DNA from: Vibrio injensis
Lineage (GTDB): Bacteria; Pseudomonadota; Gammaproteobacteria; Enterobacterales; Vibrionaceae
Reading direction: 5' to 3'
Assembly: GCF_001895205.1 (NCBI RefSeq)
Contig: NZ_BDJF01000027.1
Coordinates: forward strand, 1-64,000
Length of the DNA: 64,000 nt
Of this stretch, positions 8,382 through 17,722 are shown piece by piece. The notes under the pieces are model-generated. The model was not told the origin of the DNA. It did not search any database and worked only from the letters and a program-made list of their open reading frames with translations. A program made the translations under genes and the position numbers. Numbering within the stretch: position 1 is the first letter of the stretch; each line of letters begins with the position of its first letter.

Positions 8382-10385
8382 ATGTTTCAAGACAATCCAC
8401 TTCTTGCTCAACTTAAACAACAAATTCAAGAAAACTTACCCAAAAAAGAAGGCCAGATCAAATCGACCGAAAAAGGCTTTGGTTTCCTTGAAATAGATAG
8501 CAAAAACAGTGTCTTTATCCCACCACCCTATATGAAAAAATGCCTGCATGGTGATAAAGTCATAGCGATCATTCGTACCGAAAATGATCGTGAAGTCGCT
8601 GAACCACAAGAATTGTTAGAGCCATCGTTAACACGTTTTATTGGCCGTATAAAAATTCATAAAGGTAAAATAAACGTTGCCCCTGATCATCCTCAACTGA
8701 AGAAACTCCCGCTGCGAGCCAAAACCCGAAAAGGCATTAATCCACAAGATGTACAAGAAGGTGATTGGGTAGTAGCCACATTAATCGGTCACCCACTCAA
8801 AGGCGATACTGGTTTTTTAGCTGAAATCACTCAAAAAATTACCGATGCAGAAGATAAAATTGCCCCTTGGTGGGTTACCTTAGCTGAGAATGATTTACCT
8901 AATTGTGAACCTCTCGGTTTGGATGATTGGACACTGCACGATCACGCCGATTTACAGCGTATTGATTTGACCCATTTACCGTTTGTGACTATCGATGGTA
9001 AATCAACCAAAGACATGGACGATGCCTTATACGCGATTCAGCGCCAAGATGGCGGATTTGATGTCACGATAGCGATTGCCGATCCCACTGCGTATATAAC
9101 CGCTAATGACAGTATGGATAACGTCGCACGCGAGCGTGGATTTACTATCTATCTTCCTGGGCGCAATATTCCTATGTTACCGCGTGAATTAGCGGATAAT
9201 CTTTGCTCACTGATCGAGAATGAAACTCGTCCAGCTCTGTGCTGTACCTTAACAGTCGATAAAGATGGCGTAATTAATAGTGAGAGTATTCGTTTTTTTG
9301 CAGCTTATATCCGATCACAAGCACGTCTTATCTATGATGAGGTATCAGACTGGTTAGAAACCGGTGAATCTCAATGGCAACCAAGCTCTGAAATTGCGCA
9401 AGTGGTTCAGGATTTGTATGCCTTTTCTCAAGCTCGCGCCCAATGGCGTGAAACTCATGCCGTAGTTTTCCCAGAAAGACCAGATTATCGCTTTGAACTC
9501 AGCGAAGATAACGATGTTATCGCTATTCACGCCGATAAGCGTCGTAGCGCGAATCGCCTCGTTGAAGAAGCGATGATCACCGCCAATATTTGTGCAGGTA
9601 AAATACTGCAATCGTCTTTTTCAACTGGCGTATTTAACACTCATGCCGGGTTTAAAAACGATAAAATTACCGATGTTATTGCGCTTATTAAAGAACACGG
9701 TGCTGAGTTTGATGAAGCTTCACTAACCAGTCTAGAAGGATTTTCTGCCTTACGACGCTGGTTGGCCAGCCAACCGACTTCTTATCTGGATAATCGTCTG
9801 CGTAAATGGCAAACCTACAGCGAGATTGGCAATCAACCTTTACCTCATTTCGCAATGGGGCTGGATATCTATGCGACATGGACATCACCAATCCGTAAGT
9901 ATGGTGATATGGTTAATCATCGTCTGTTAAAAGCTCATATTCTCGGTACAGATCCCGAGCAATGGCCTGATGAGCAATTGGGTGAAGAGCTAGCTATACA
10001 TCGTAAACATCATAAAATAGCCGAGCGAAATGTTGCCGACTGGCTCTATACACGTACTCTTACCGAAGAGCCGAGCAAACAGACCCGCTTTACTGCTGAA
10101 ATTTTTGATATTAACCGAGCGGGTATGCGAGTTCGCTTACTCGAAAATGGCGCAAGTGCTTTCATTCCGGCCACACTCATTGTCGACAATAAAGAGCGAA
10201 TCGTTTGTCATAGTGAGCAAGGAGTCTTAGTGATTGATGATAAGCCAATCTATCGATTGGGTGACACATTAGAAGTCGTCTTAACCGAGGTTAATCAAGA
10301 CAATCGCAGTATTGTTGCGAAACCAACCCAAACCTTTGCTGAGCTAGCAACGTTGGCCGATAATATCGACGCCGAGTCAGTCTAA
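8382..10385 (+). CDS. rnb: Exoribonuclease II
   Basis: The 667-residue protein shows the RNase II order: two cold-shock RNA-binding domains (1-180), the RNB catalytic domain (about 190-520) and a C-terminal S1 domain (about 560-645). The magnesium-binding aspartates D205, D211, D213 and D214 in [12 protein letters not shown] line up with D201, D207, D209 and D210 of E. coli. It degrades single-stranded RNA 3' to 5'. It is slightly longer than the E. coli enzyme (644). The start at 8382 has AAGGG 13 bases upstream, a rather long spacing. Confidence 0.96.
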   Translation: MFQDNPLLAQLKQQIQENLPKKEGQIKSTEKGFGFLEIDSKNSVFIPPPYMKKCLHGDKVIAIIRTENDREVAEPQELLEPSLTRFIGRIKIHKGKINVAPDHPQLKKLPLRAKTRKGINPQDVQEGDWVVATLIGHPLKGDTGFLAEITQKITDAEDKIAPWWVTLAENDLPNCEPLGLDDWTLHDHADLQRIDLTHLPFVTIDGKSTKDMDDALYAIQRQDGGFDVTIAIADPTAYITANDSMDNVARERGFTIYLPGRNIPMLPRELADNLCSLIENETRPALCCTLTVDKDGVINSESIRFFAAYIRSQARLIYDEVSDWLETGESQWQPSSEIAQVVQDLYAFSQARAQWRETHAVVFPERPDYRFELSEDNDVIAIHADKRRSANRLVEEAMITANICAGKILQSSFSTGVFNTHAGFKNDKITDVIALIKEHGAEFDEASLTSLEGFSALRRWLASQPTSYLDNRLRKWQTYSEIGNQPLPHFAMGLDIYATWTSPIRKYGDMVNHRLLKAHILGTDPEQWPDEQLGEELAIHRKHHKIAERNVADWLYTRTLTEEPSKQTRFTAEIFDINRAGMRVRLLENGASAFIPATLIVDNKERIVCHSEQGVLVIDDKPIYRLGDTLEVVLTEVNQDNRSIVAKPTQTFAELATLADNIDAESV

Positions 10386-10407
10386 AAACCAAATCGGTAT
10401 AAAAACT

Positions 10408-10434
10408 AAGGGGAAGCATCGGCTTCCCCTTTTT
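10408..10434. terminator. Bidirectional terminator between rnb and the MaoC gene
   Basis: A perfect 10-bp GC-rich stem (10408-10417 with 10422-10431), an ATCG loop and a following T run lie 23 bp after rnb and before the convergent MaoC gene. An A run on the other side makes it usable from both directions. Confidence 0.85.
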
Positions 10435-10455
10435 ATCACTGTCATATAGGTAGAA

Positions 10456-11127
10456 TTAAAAGTGCAGTTGAATGACCGAAACCACCACGCATGCGGGGCG
10501 ACGGATGCCTTCTATTTCTACTTTAATTTCACGTTCAATCTCTAAGCCTTTTTTCACTGGCGTGACTTTGAGTAACGTACTGACAGCGCGAAGACGATTC
10601 CCTGCTTTGACTGGATAAGGGAATCGTACTGAATTTAAACCAATATTAACGACCATTTTCGCCGTCGGAAAAAGCGGTTGATTGGCATCAACGCTATCGG
10701 TCAATTTTGGCAATAGGGATAAGGTTAAAAAGCCATGAGCAATCGTCGTTTTAAATGGAGACTCTACGGCAGCTCGCTCTGGATCGGTATGAATCCACTG
10801 CTGATCCTCCGTCACGTCGGCAAATTGATTAATGCGCTGCTGATCGACGGCTAACCACTGCCCAGTATGGATAACTTCACCTAACTTATCCGTCAACTCA
10901 TGATAAAGCGCTTGAGCTTCTGGCTTTAAAACAATTTCAGTAGGTAACTGAGTATCTTCATTCGCCGGCTGATGAAATTCTTTCACCCACGAAAAAAGCT
11001 GACGACTGTTCGCTCTATCTAAAAAACCATCCCAGTATTCACGTACCACTGGCGACATCCATTGCTTAAATTCCGTAGTCTTGACTAAATTTTCAGCACG
11101 ATGCTTTAAAAGATCGCTTACTTTCAT
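10456..11127 (-). CDS. MaoC-type (R)-specific enoyl-CoA hydratase family protein
   Basis: The 223-residue protein carries a MaoC hot-dog domain in its C-terminal half, with the hydratase motif EDQQWIHTD (D108 and H113). The spacing matches the catalytic Asp and His of PhaJ from Aeromonas. The N-terminal 85 residues are an extension without a recognised domain. The family hydrates trans-2-enoyl-CoA to (R)-3-hydroxyacyl-CoA, feeding polyhydroxyalkanoate or fatty acid pathways. The substrate cannot be told from sequence, and no other lipid gene is adjacent. It lies 189 bp downstream of the minus-strand regulator gene at 11317. Confidence 0.8.
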   Translation of the reverse strand: MKVSDLLKHRAENLVKTTEFKQWMSPVVREYWDGFLDRANSRQLFSWVKEFHQPANEDTQLPTEIVLKPEAQALYHELTDKLGEVIHTGQWLAVDQQRINQFADVTEDQQWIHTDPERAAVESPFKTTIAHGFLTLSLLPKLTDSVDANQPLFPTAKMVVNIGLNSVRFPYPVKAGNRLRAVSTLLKVTPVKKGLEIEREIKVEIEGIRRPACVVVSVIQLHF

Positions 11128-11252
11128 CAGAACCTCATTCCTAACAAAGAAACACTGCTAATTTGTTAATTTTGAGACACTTCACACTAATCCGCAAACA
11201 CTTTCGAGCGCACAACTGTATGCTATAGGCGATTTTTAATTAATAAACAAAT

Positions 11253-11285
11253 GGTTACCAATAAAACATTATTTTATTAGTAACC
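11253..11285 (-). terminator. Probable terminator after the regulator at 11317
   Basis: Bases 11253-11266 pair with 11272-11285, a 14-bp stem with one mismatch, in the gap between two minus-strand genes. It lies 31 bp past the regulator's stop. The T run after it on the minus strand is broken (CATTTGTTTATT), so termination may be partial. Confidence 0.5.
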
Positions 11286-11316
11286 TTAACTTAGAGTAAA
11301 TACTTCATCTTCATGC

Positions 11317-12090
11317 CTATTTGCCAATCCGCTCAGAGAGAATTTTCAAAAAGGTTGGCTCTATCTCCTTTATCCCTTCCGATAACCAAAAACCGTTTCC
11401 TTCAGTGACCGCAAATAAAAGATTTTTCCGCAGCGCTTCACTGTTTTTCAGTTTGTTATTTTGAAAATGAAACTGTTGTATCTTCTCATACAACAGATCC
11501 GCTAACTGTTTCGTTTGCTCATTTGTTAACGTCACTCGACATAAACCAAGCTGAGGTATATGGCAGTTAGCAAAGACATCCTGCTTTAACTTGCTCGTAA
11601 ACAGTTGATCAAGTTTTGAGCCCTCATGGAATGAGTAGTAAGGCGGAGTCAGATAATTGATCCCCGAGTTGTGCGGCTTAATCTCTATCAGCCCCATCAC
11701 CTCTAGTGCCCGCAAATAGACATAAACACTTTGATCGGAAAGCTGGTTTTCCTGCTTCACCTGTTCAACAGGTTTGCCCTTTACTCGAATTTCGTTAAAG
11801 AAGTCATAAAGAAAAGGATATTCAAAGAAAAGCTCATCTCGCTTTTCACCACTTAAATCTAAACTATCACTATGAATTTCACCCGCCAAGCGAACCAGTT
11901 CTTCAAGGTTAGTGTCTAGGATCGATGCGTATTCAAGTAGTTTATCGAGACTGATTGATTGACTATGAAAATGGCGTTTCAGTGTTGATACCGGAACGTT
12001 AATTCTCTCCGATAACTCACTGTAAGTGACATTTTTTTCTTTTAATTTTTGGCGTAATGCTTGCAGTAATAAATTGGCACAGAAACTCAT
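11317..12090 (-). CDS. Helix-turn-helix transcriptional regulator, family not assigned
   Basis: The 257-residue protein has an N-terminal Cro/CI-type helix-turn-helix (about 15-65, with YSELSERINVPVSTLKRHF). A second, winged-helix-like segment follows at about 90-145 (VEQVKQENQLSDQSVYVYLRALEVMGLIE), and the remaining 110 residues match nothing I recognise. No membrane segment or signal peptide is seen. It is divergent from the outer-membrane protein and metalloprotease genes at 12430 and 13447, so regulation of that pair is a reasonable guess, but no operator was identified. Confidence 0.7.
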   Translation of the reverse strand: MSFCANLLLQALRQKLKEKNVTYSELSERINVPVSTLKRHFHSQSISLDKLLEYASILDTNLEELVRLAGEIHSDSLDLSGEKRDELFFEYPFLYDFFNEIRVKGKPVEQVKQENQLSDQSVYVYLRALEVMGLIEIKPHNSGINYLTPPYYSFHEGSKLDQLFTSKLKQDVFANCHIPQLGLCRVTLTNEQTKQLADLLYEKIQQFHFQNNKLKNSEALRKNLLFAVTEGNGFWLSEGIKEIEPTFLKILSERIGK

Positions 12091-12429
12091 ACAACATCCT
12101 TGCTTATGTGGTGCGACCTTGGCACCTACTTATTCTTATCGGCTGATCCGACCTGTCAGCAGTTGAGCACAATAGCTTATTTATATTCTGCTGTTCAATA
12201 GCTCAGTAGATGAAACTTTACGGTATCAATAAATAACACCCCACAAATCACTCCCAAAAATAGATTGCTTGAATTAAGTCAGTTGAGTTACAAGCATGTT
12301 AAACAAATATAACAGTCACATGCATCTCTATCACTAAGGAATGGTTTAGCTCACATTGATGAGTAGAAACTGGTGAAACATACATGATGAACTGCCATAC
12401 AACACACATTGCAACATGGAAGTTAATAC
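12091..12429. promoter_or_regulatory. Divergent intergenic region upstream of the barrel-protease unit
   Basis: These 339 bp contain no gene. They must hold the promoters for the regulator (minus) and the outer-membrane protein (plus). GGAAG six bases before 12430 is a clear ribosome binding site. No convincing repeat or operator was found. Confidence 0.5.
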
Positions 12430-13284
12430 ATGCAAATCTACTCTTTATCACGGATAGTGATGCTATCGTCATTGCTGATGATCAGTCATCAAGCCGTTGC
12501 CAACACTCAACCTTTTGTTTACCCACAAGAGTTAGAATCGGAATCTGAGCAAAGCGCTGATTTTGTACCCAGCTATGCAGCCAGTTTAACTTTTGGCTAT
12601 GATTCAAATATTTACAACAAAAATGATTACCGTTCAGAACGTAAGCTATGGTGGAACAGTACACTCAGCCATACCTTTGCTCCTCATTATTCAATTTCGC
12701 TTTCAACTGGTGCTTATCGCCCATTACAGCAAGAGCGCGGTGATTTTTTTACCGACACGGCTATCGCTTTACACCGACAATCTCAATTTACTTTTGGCGA
12801 AACGGGACGCATTGGCTGGCAAGCTCAATTCACCCTGCCAACATCAGAGTTTTCACGCAAAGACAAACTGACGACCGCCCTAAGGTTATCAACCCCTATC
12901 CAGTGGCAAGCGGTCAATATAGATTGGCAATTGACGCCTCGCTTACGCAAAAATTTCCACCGCTATGAAACCATGGGCGAGCGTTCGCTAACCGAATGGA
13001 TTTACGGTTTTCACTTTCTTGGCAGTTACCAGTGGCGCGATTTTACTTTCAGCAGTTCAGTGCTGGGAGGCAATACCATTAGCTACGCTGGTACGCGACG
13101 TAACTCATTCGATTACGCAGGTGATGTCAATCTCAGTTACCGCGTAAACCAACATGTGGCCTTTAATGTCGGAGCCTCAAACTCCGGTGTTTATTACGAT
13201 GCCGCACAGGGTACCTTGGGGAACATCGATCTTTTTGATGCAGATAGAGTGATTTACTCCGCCAGTATCAGTTTGAACTATTAA
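12430..13284 (+). CDS. Predicted outer-membrane β-barrel protein of unknown function
   Basis: The 284-residue protein has a signal peptide (about 1-24, ending SHQAVA). A mostly β-strand body follows with alternating aromatic and polar residues (for example LTFGYDSNIYNKNDY, FTFSSSVLGG) and a C-terminal strand ending in Tyr (SASISLNY), a typical signal for outer-membrane insertion. I infer a barrel of about 10-12 strands. No enzyme motif is visible. It lies 162 bp upstream of the giant lipoprotein protease in the same orientation, so the two may work together at the cell surface. The family is not recognised with certainty. Confidence 0.75.
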   Translation: MQIYSLSRIVMLSSLLMISHQAVANTQPFVYPQELESESEQSADFVPSYAASLTFGYDSNIYNKNDYRSERKLWWNSTLSHTFAPHYSISLSTGAYRPLQQERGDFFTDTAIALHRQSQFTFGETGRIGWQAQFTLPTSEFSRKDKLTTALRLSTPIQWQAVNIDWQLTPRLRKNFHRYETMGERSLTEWIYGFHFLGSYQWRDFTFSSSVLGGNTISYAGTRRNSFDYAGDVNLSYRVNQHVAFNVGASNSGVYYDAAQGTLGNIDLFDADRVIYSASISLNY

Positions 13285-13446
13285 CAAACACCACTCGATT
13301 TATAACAAACCATCACACATTCATTGCTTTCATCGGTATCACCCATCATGGGCCATTATTATCCGTTCAATAATGACTCATTGTCTGTGCTTGATGAATC
13401 GGTGGATGTGTACGAGTAAATAAACACAACAAACATAGGTAGCAAT

Positions 13447-16400
13447 ATGATGAGAAGACTCTTGTTAGCATCGTCGATTACCGCCATTTTGGCGGGATGC
13501 GGCGCAGATAAACAATCTTATGACACGCTTCCCCGTGATATCAAAGAAATCGCGGTAAAAGATCTTAAAACAGAAGGTCGCTGGTTTTACGTTCCGACCA
13601 CGGGTGCCGCTCCGCGCTTTGCGATTAATCAGTTTCCTTTTTTACAAGGCATGGGCCGCTATGCAGAAGTCTGTTTTAGTGAGCGTGGTTTAGAAGTTCG
13701 CAACTACGATAGCAACTATCCAGATGCGACTCTCCCTAAAGATGCTAATGGTTATTGTATACCACAACCAAGCAACGCCGTGGGCAGTGATAGACAAACG
13801 AATTTCTCACACATTTTAACCATACCGGGTGATTTCACCGCTTATCGTTGTCAAGAAGATCGCTATGGTGATTGTGTTAATAAAGAAGAAGCAAACAAAG
13901 ACGCCAACCTCCCTTTTCGTGCTAACACACATTTTACCCCTAAGCCTGAAGATCTATTGATTGCAGAGCTGAACTGGGAAGACTTTTATGGCATTCGTGA
14001 AGGTATTTCTGAGATAGGCAAAGCAGAACTGATTTCTTGGAAGTTTGATCCTAAAGCTGGCGTACTCAATTTTGAAATTGAGCGTACATTCAAAATTGAT
14101 GAAGATAAGCGTAGCTCGTACATCAAATGGGAAAACCGCGCAGGGCTGCGTGATGCCATTCAAGACGGTGCGTTTAAATCTCGTTTTCATTACTCTTTAG
14201 TTCATGAAAGCCAATTAGCTTCCACGGATTATCAGCCGATTCCCTACCCTGTAAAAGATGAAAATGACATCGGTTTTTTTACCACGTCATCGAAAGTTCT
14301 AGATCCTATTACCAACCGCTATGATAGAACGGTGACCTATCTCAATCGTTTCAATCCCAACCAACCGATTGAGTACTATTTAAGTGATAGTTTCTTTGAG
14401 CCAAAAAACAAACTGTTCTTAGACTCAACATTAGAAACCATCGATCTTATGAATCGTACCCTTAAGATCATTGAACCTGATTCAGGAAAGCCACCCATCA
14501 CGATTGTCAATCGTAACCAACCAATGAATATTCATCCCGGTGATCTTCGCTACAATGTAATTAATCTTATCGATGAGCCGCTGGCCAATGGATTGCTCGG
14601 TTATGGTCCATCCGTCAGCCACCCTTTGACTGGTGAGATTTTAAAAGCTCATGTTAACCAATACTCAGGAGTTGCTCGGGCAGGAGTACCTTTCTATTGG
14701 GATAATTTAGTGCGGTTTTACAATCGTGGCCAAATTGAACGCAGCTTATCGGATAGTGAATCGATAACCACGGCTCACGCACAAAGCAGTCAAGCCCTAT
14801 CTCAAGATATTGCCGCTCGCTTAGCGCAGCAGAATGTATTGCGATTAATGGAACAAGTTGAGCGCGTGGATACTACCCAGTTTCAGGTACCGTTATTAGG
14901 CGCTGATCATGCCCTAAATCAAAGACCGTCTGCGAGCCTTCCTGAATCAATCTTTCGCAAGTTTGATGATGACATGAGCCTAGAGGAGCTACTGCATGCC
15001 GAAGAACGCCGTTTAGCCACTTGGTCTGAAAACAATATTTATCCTGTCGAAGCCACTTGGGTTTCCTCAACCTCTAAAACTCTATTGGATAACTTGCCGT
15101 TAACCGATGCAGGTTTTTTTGACACCATCACTAACGCACAAGGGGAACAAGTTAAACAATTAAAACGCTGGTCTGCTCTTCCTAGCGGATTGAAACAACA
15201 AGCGGCAGATGCGATTACGGTTGCAACTTATGCCTCAACGCTGGTGCATGAGTTAGGGCATAACCTTGGCTTACGTCATAACTTTAAAGGCTCGAATGAC
15301 AAGGCGAACTTCTATACTCAACAAGAAGCGAAAGCCATTGGTCTCAATAATATTCCCGCTTATAGTTCAATCATGGATTACGCACCAAGCATGCTCGATC
15401 AACTGCCGACTTGGGGTAAATATGATCTTGCCGCCCTTAAGTTTGCCTACGGCCGTAAAATTGACATCACAGCGCCAGCAAATTCAGTGCATGCTCAGTC
15501 TGATGCAGAGAATCCCTTTATTTTGAGTGCGAGAAATCCAAATAACCCCAGTTTACTCGATTGCCAACCTCGTGGTCAGCTCAACGATGGGCAAGTACGG
15601 TATAGTTGTGATTTATCGACGTTTGATGCGATTGCTTATAATGCTCATCAATCGCCTTATCGCAACGCCCTGTATGAGCAAGTGCGCTATGGCGCAATAA
15701 ACTATCTCGCCCAAATTAAACAACAGCATAATTTGTCAGAGTTAGCGCAGATCAATTATCAGTTCTGTACTGATGGTAATGTCTCTCTCAATAGCGATTG
15801 TAACCGCTTTGATGAAGGAACAAATTTAACCGAAATCGTCACCTATTCATGGCAACGTCATTTAGACAGCTATGATGCTCGTAATATTGGTATTCATGGT
15901 ATTTCTGGTTTATTCAATAGTGATTACCCAAGCTACGTTTTACGTCGCTTTAGAGAAATGAATGAAATTCGTGACATCTTAGAAGACCATGAGCGCATCG
16001 ATTATCGTTATCGTTCACTAGGTATCGCTCCTGCTGGTGCAAAACCTGGGGATTTTCTCAGCAGCTTAACCAGTAATCCCGAGTACTGTCGTGGTCAAGA
16101 CACGGATTTTTGGTTCTGCGATTTAGGTAATGCGTCAAAGCTCGCGGCACAGTTCTTTTTAGACGTCTTAGCGACTCCAGAACATCAATGTGTTTTACAA
16201 AATGGTAATCAATATCGAGTTGAATCATTAGGGCATATGCTCAGTGGCTACTCATTCAAGATACCTGCCACTTACAATATTGGTGATGCATCTTGCTTTG
16301 ACTCGGTAAGCTCTGAAATCATTAACGATTTTGCTCGTGGATTTACACCCGTAGCAGAGACGGTTAATGGTCGATTCATTAACTCCGTCAAAGGCTTTGA

Positions 16401-17526
16401 CCCCGATTTTCCATGGTCAAATGCAGTCTCAGTATTAGGGATCTGGCCTGATAAATTGCTCGCCAGTAATTTACTTGCCCGTCGCTATTCACTACGCCAA
16501 ACCGATGAAGTGAGCTATGCTAACTTGCTCGATCTACCTGGTGTTAAAGCGCAATTTGATAATATTATGGCCAACCTCATCGCTAAAGAAGCGCTCAATA
16601 CTCCGCTTGCTTTGCGCGATAAAGATGGCAATTCTTACGTACTTCCTATCAATAGTGGGGTCACCGTCAATCTGCATAAAACCGAATTATTGGAATCTTT
16701 ACCACCATTACCTGATGGAATCATGGATGACTTCAATATTTCCAAGAATTCACGAAATAACTTAGCCAGCTTGATCTTACAACAAGCCGTTGAGCAGATG
16801 CAGTCGAATGATTTTGAAGTGCGCAGTCGTGGTATCGCCCAATACGACAGCTGGACTAAACAGCAAGATCGTTCCGGCACTATCGCTGGTGAAACCATAC
16901 CGTTTGATCTCTATGGCCAACGTTATGTCGCCAGCAAAGCCAACACCATGGCTTATCAATACGCCAGTGCTCTACAGGCAAACGAGGGTTATCAGTTAAC
17001 CACCAAACTACAAAACTATTCTAATGCCGAGTTACGCGCAAAAACCACGCAAATTGAAACCGCTTGGAATGGTATCTGGGAAACGATTATTCCCGCCTTT
17101 CATAGTCCGATCAAAGCACTTAACCCTGAGTTAATACAACGCTTTGTGGATCTTAAGATAGATGAAGGCGATGATGAAGTTGAAAGGTTTATTGCTTTTA
17201 TCAATGCATTAGCGATGGAAGATAACACACCTCTGCTTAAGAAAGAGAATCGCTATCAAAACCGTGATAATCCGTTAACGTTTAGCCTCCCAGAGCTCTA
17301 TAACATCTTCTGGCGTAGTCGTGCCCTGTTTGCATCCGATTTTCAAGAGCAGTACTTCACTGCCGTTGACAATGTCGCTCAAGGCTATGCCAATGAATCA
17401 GTGGATCAACAGTTTTTCTGGACAGCCGATCTCTCGTTAATTAACGCTTACGCCAATGGTGAATTTGAGCGAGTTGCCGGCCAGTATTATCAGATTCTTG
17501 ATAGTTTACCGATTTCAAATCGCTAA
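13447..17526 (+). CDS. Giant lipoprotein zinc metalloprotease, metzincin type
   Basis: The 1359-residue protein begins with a lipoprotein signal (lipobox LAGC, lipidated C18, next residue Gly, so outer membrane is likely). The metzincin zinc motif HELGHNLGLRH spans H601-H611, with E602 catalytic, and a Met-turn follows (SSIMDY, M643). These are the defining features of the clan. The flanking 600 and 700 residues have no domain I can name; the C-terminal half is probably α-helical and Gln/Asn rich. It resembles large zinc-dependent metalloproteases annotated in other Vibrio and marine bacteria. The substrate is unknown; its surface position suggests degradation of external protein or cell-envelope maintenance. 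ATG-ATG at the start leaves the first codon uncertain by one. Confidence 0.85.
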   Translation: MMRRLLLASSITAILAGCGADKQSYDTLPRDIKEIAVKDLKTEGRWFYVPTTGAAPRFAINQFPFLQGMGRYAEVCFSERGLEVRNYDSNYPDATLPKDANGYCIPQPSNAVGSDRQTNFSHILTIPGDFTAYRCQEDRYGDCVNKEEANKDANLPFRANTHFTPKPEDLLIAELNWEDFYGIREGISEIGKAELISWKFDPKAGVLNFEIERTFKIDEDKRSSYIKWENRAGLRDAIQDGAFKSRFHYSLVHESQLASTDYQPIPYPVKDENDIGFFTTSSKVLDPITNRYDRTVTYLNRFNPNQPIEYYLSDSFFEPKNKLFLDSTLETIDLMNRTLKIIEPDSGKPPITIVNRNQPMNIHPGDLRYNVINLIDEPLANGLLGYGPSVSHPLTGEILKAHVNQYSGVARAGVPFYWDNLVRFYNRGQIERSLSDSESITTAHAQSSQALSQDIAARLAQQNVLRLMEQVERVDTTQFQVPLLGADHALNQRPSASLPESIFRKFDDDMSLEELLHAEERRLATWSENNIYPVEATWVSSTSKTLLDNLPLTDAGFFDTITNAQGEQVKQLKRWSALPSGLKQQAADAITVATYASTLVHELGHNLGLRHNFKGSNDKANFYTQQEAKAIGLNNIPAYSSIMDYAPSMLDQLPTWGKYDLAALKFAYGRKIDITAPANSVHAQSDAENPFILSARNPNNPSLLDCQPRGQLNDGQVRYSCDLSTFDAIAYNAHQSPYRNALYEQVRYGAINYLAQIKQQHNLSELAQINYQFCTDGNVSLNSDCNRFDEGTNLTEIVTYSWQRHLDSYDARNIGIHGISGLFNSDYPSYVLRRFREMNEIRDILEDHERIDYRYRSLGIAPAGAKPGDFLSSLTSNPEYCRGQDTDFWFCDLGNASKLAAQFFLDVLATPEHQCVLQNGNQYRVESLGHMLSGYSFKIPATYNIGDASCFDSVSSEIINDFARGFTPVAETVNGRFINSVKGFDPDFPWSNAVSVLGIWPDKLLASNLLARRYSLRQTDEVSYANLLDLPGVKAQFDNIMANLIAKEALNTPLALRDKDGNSYVLPINSGVTVNLHKTELLESLPPLPDGIMDDFNISKNSRNNLASLILQQAVEQMQSNDFEVRSRGIAQYDSWTKQQDRSGTIAGETIPFDLYGQRYVASKANTMAYQYASALQANEGYQLTTKLQNYSNAELRAKTTQIETAWNGIWETIIPAFHSPIKALNPELIQRFVDLKIDEGDDEVERFIAFINALAMEDNTPLLKKENRYQNRDNPLTFSLPELYNIFWRSRALFASDFQEQYFTAVDNVAQGYANESVDQQFFWTADLSLINAYANGEFERVAGQYYQILDSLPISNR

Positions 17527-17586
17527 TAGATAACCAATGATGTCTGATGAAGAATTGTATTGATCCTCATTATCAGAAATACACTT

Positions 17587-17611
17587 TCCCAGCTCACTTT
17601 TTGAGCTGGGA
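17587..17611 (+). terminator. Hairpin after the metalloprotease gene
   Basis: A perfect 10-bp stem (17587-17596 with 17602-17611) with a CTTTT loop lies 60 bp after the stop codon and 111 bp before the next gene. The following bases (CTTATTAAAT) are AT-rich but not a clean T run. Confidence 0.6.
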
Positions 17612-17722
17612 CTTATTAAATCTAGACACAGATTCAATCATTCTCTTGGCATTAGTGCCTTTTATTGAATGAAAGAAACAAATATGCAACATTACCCATT
17701 GATTATTACACATGGAGCCGTG

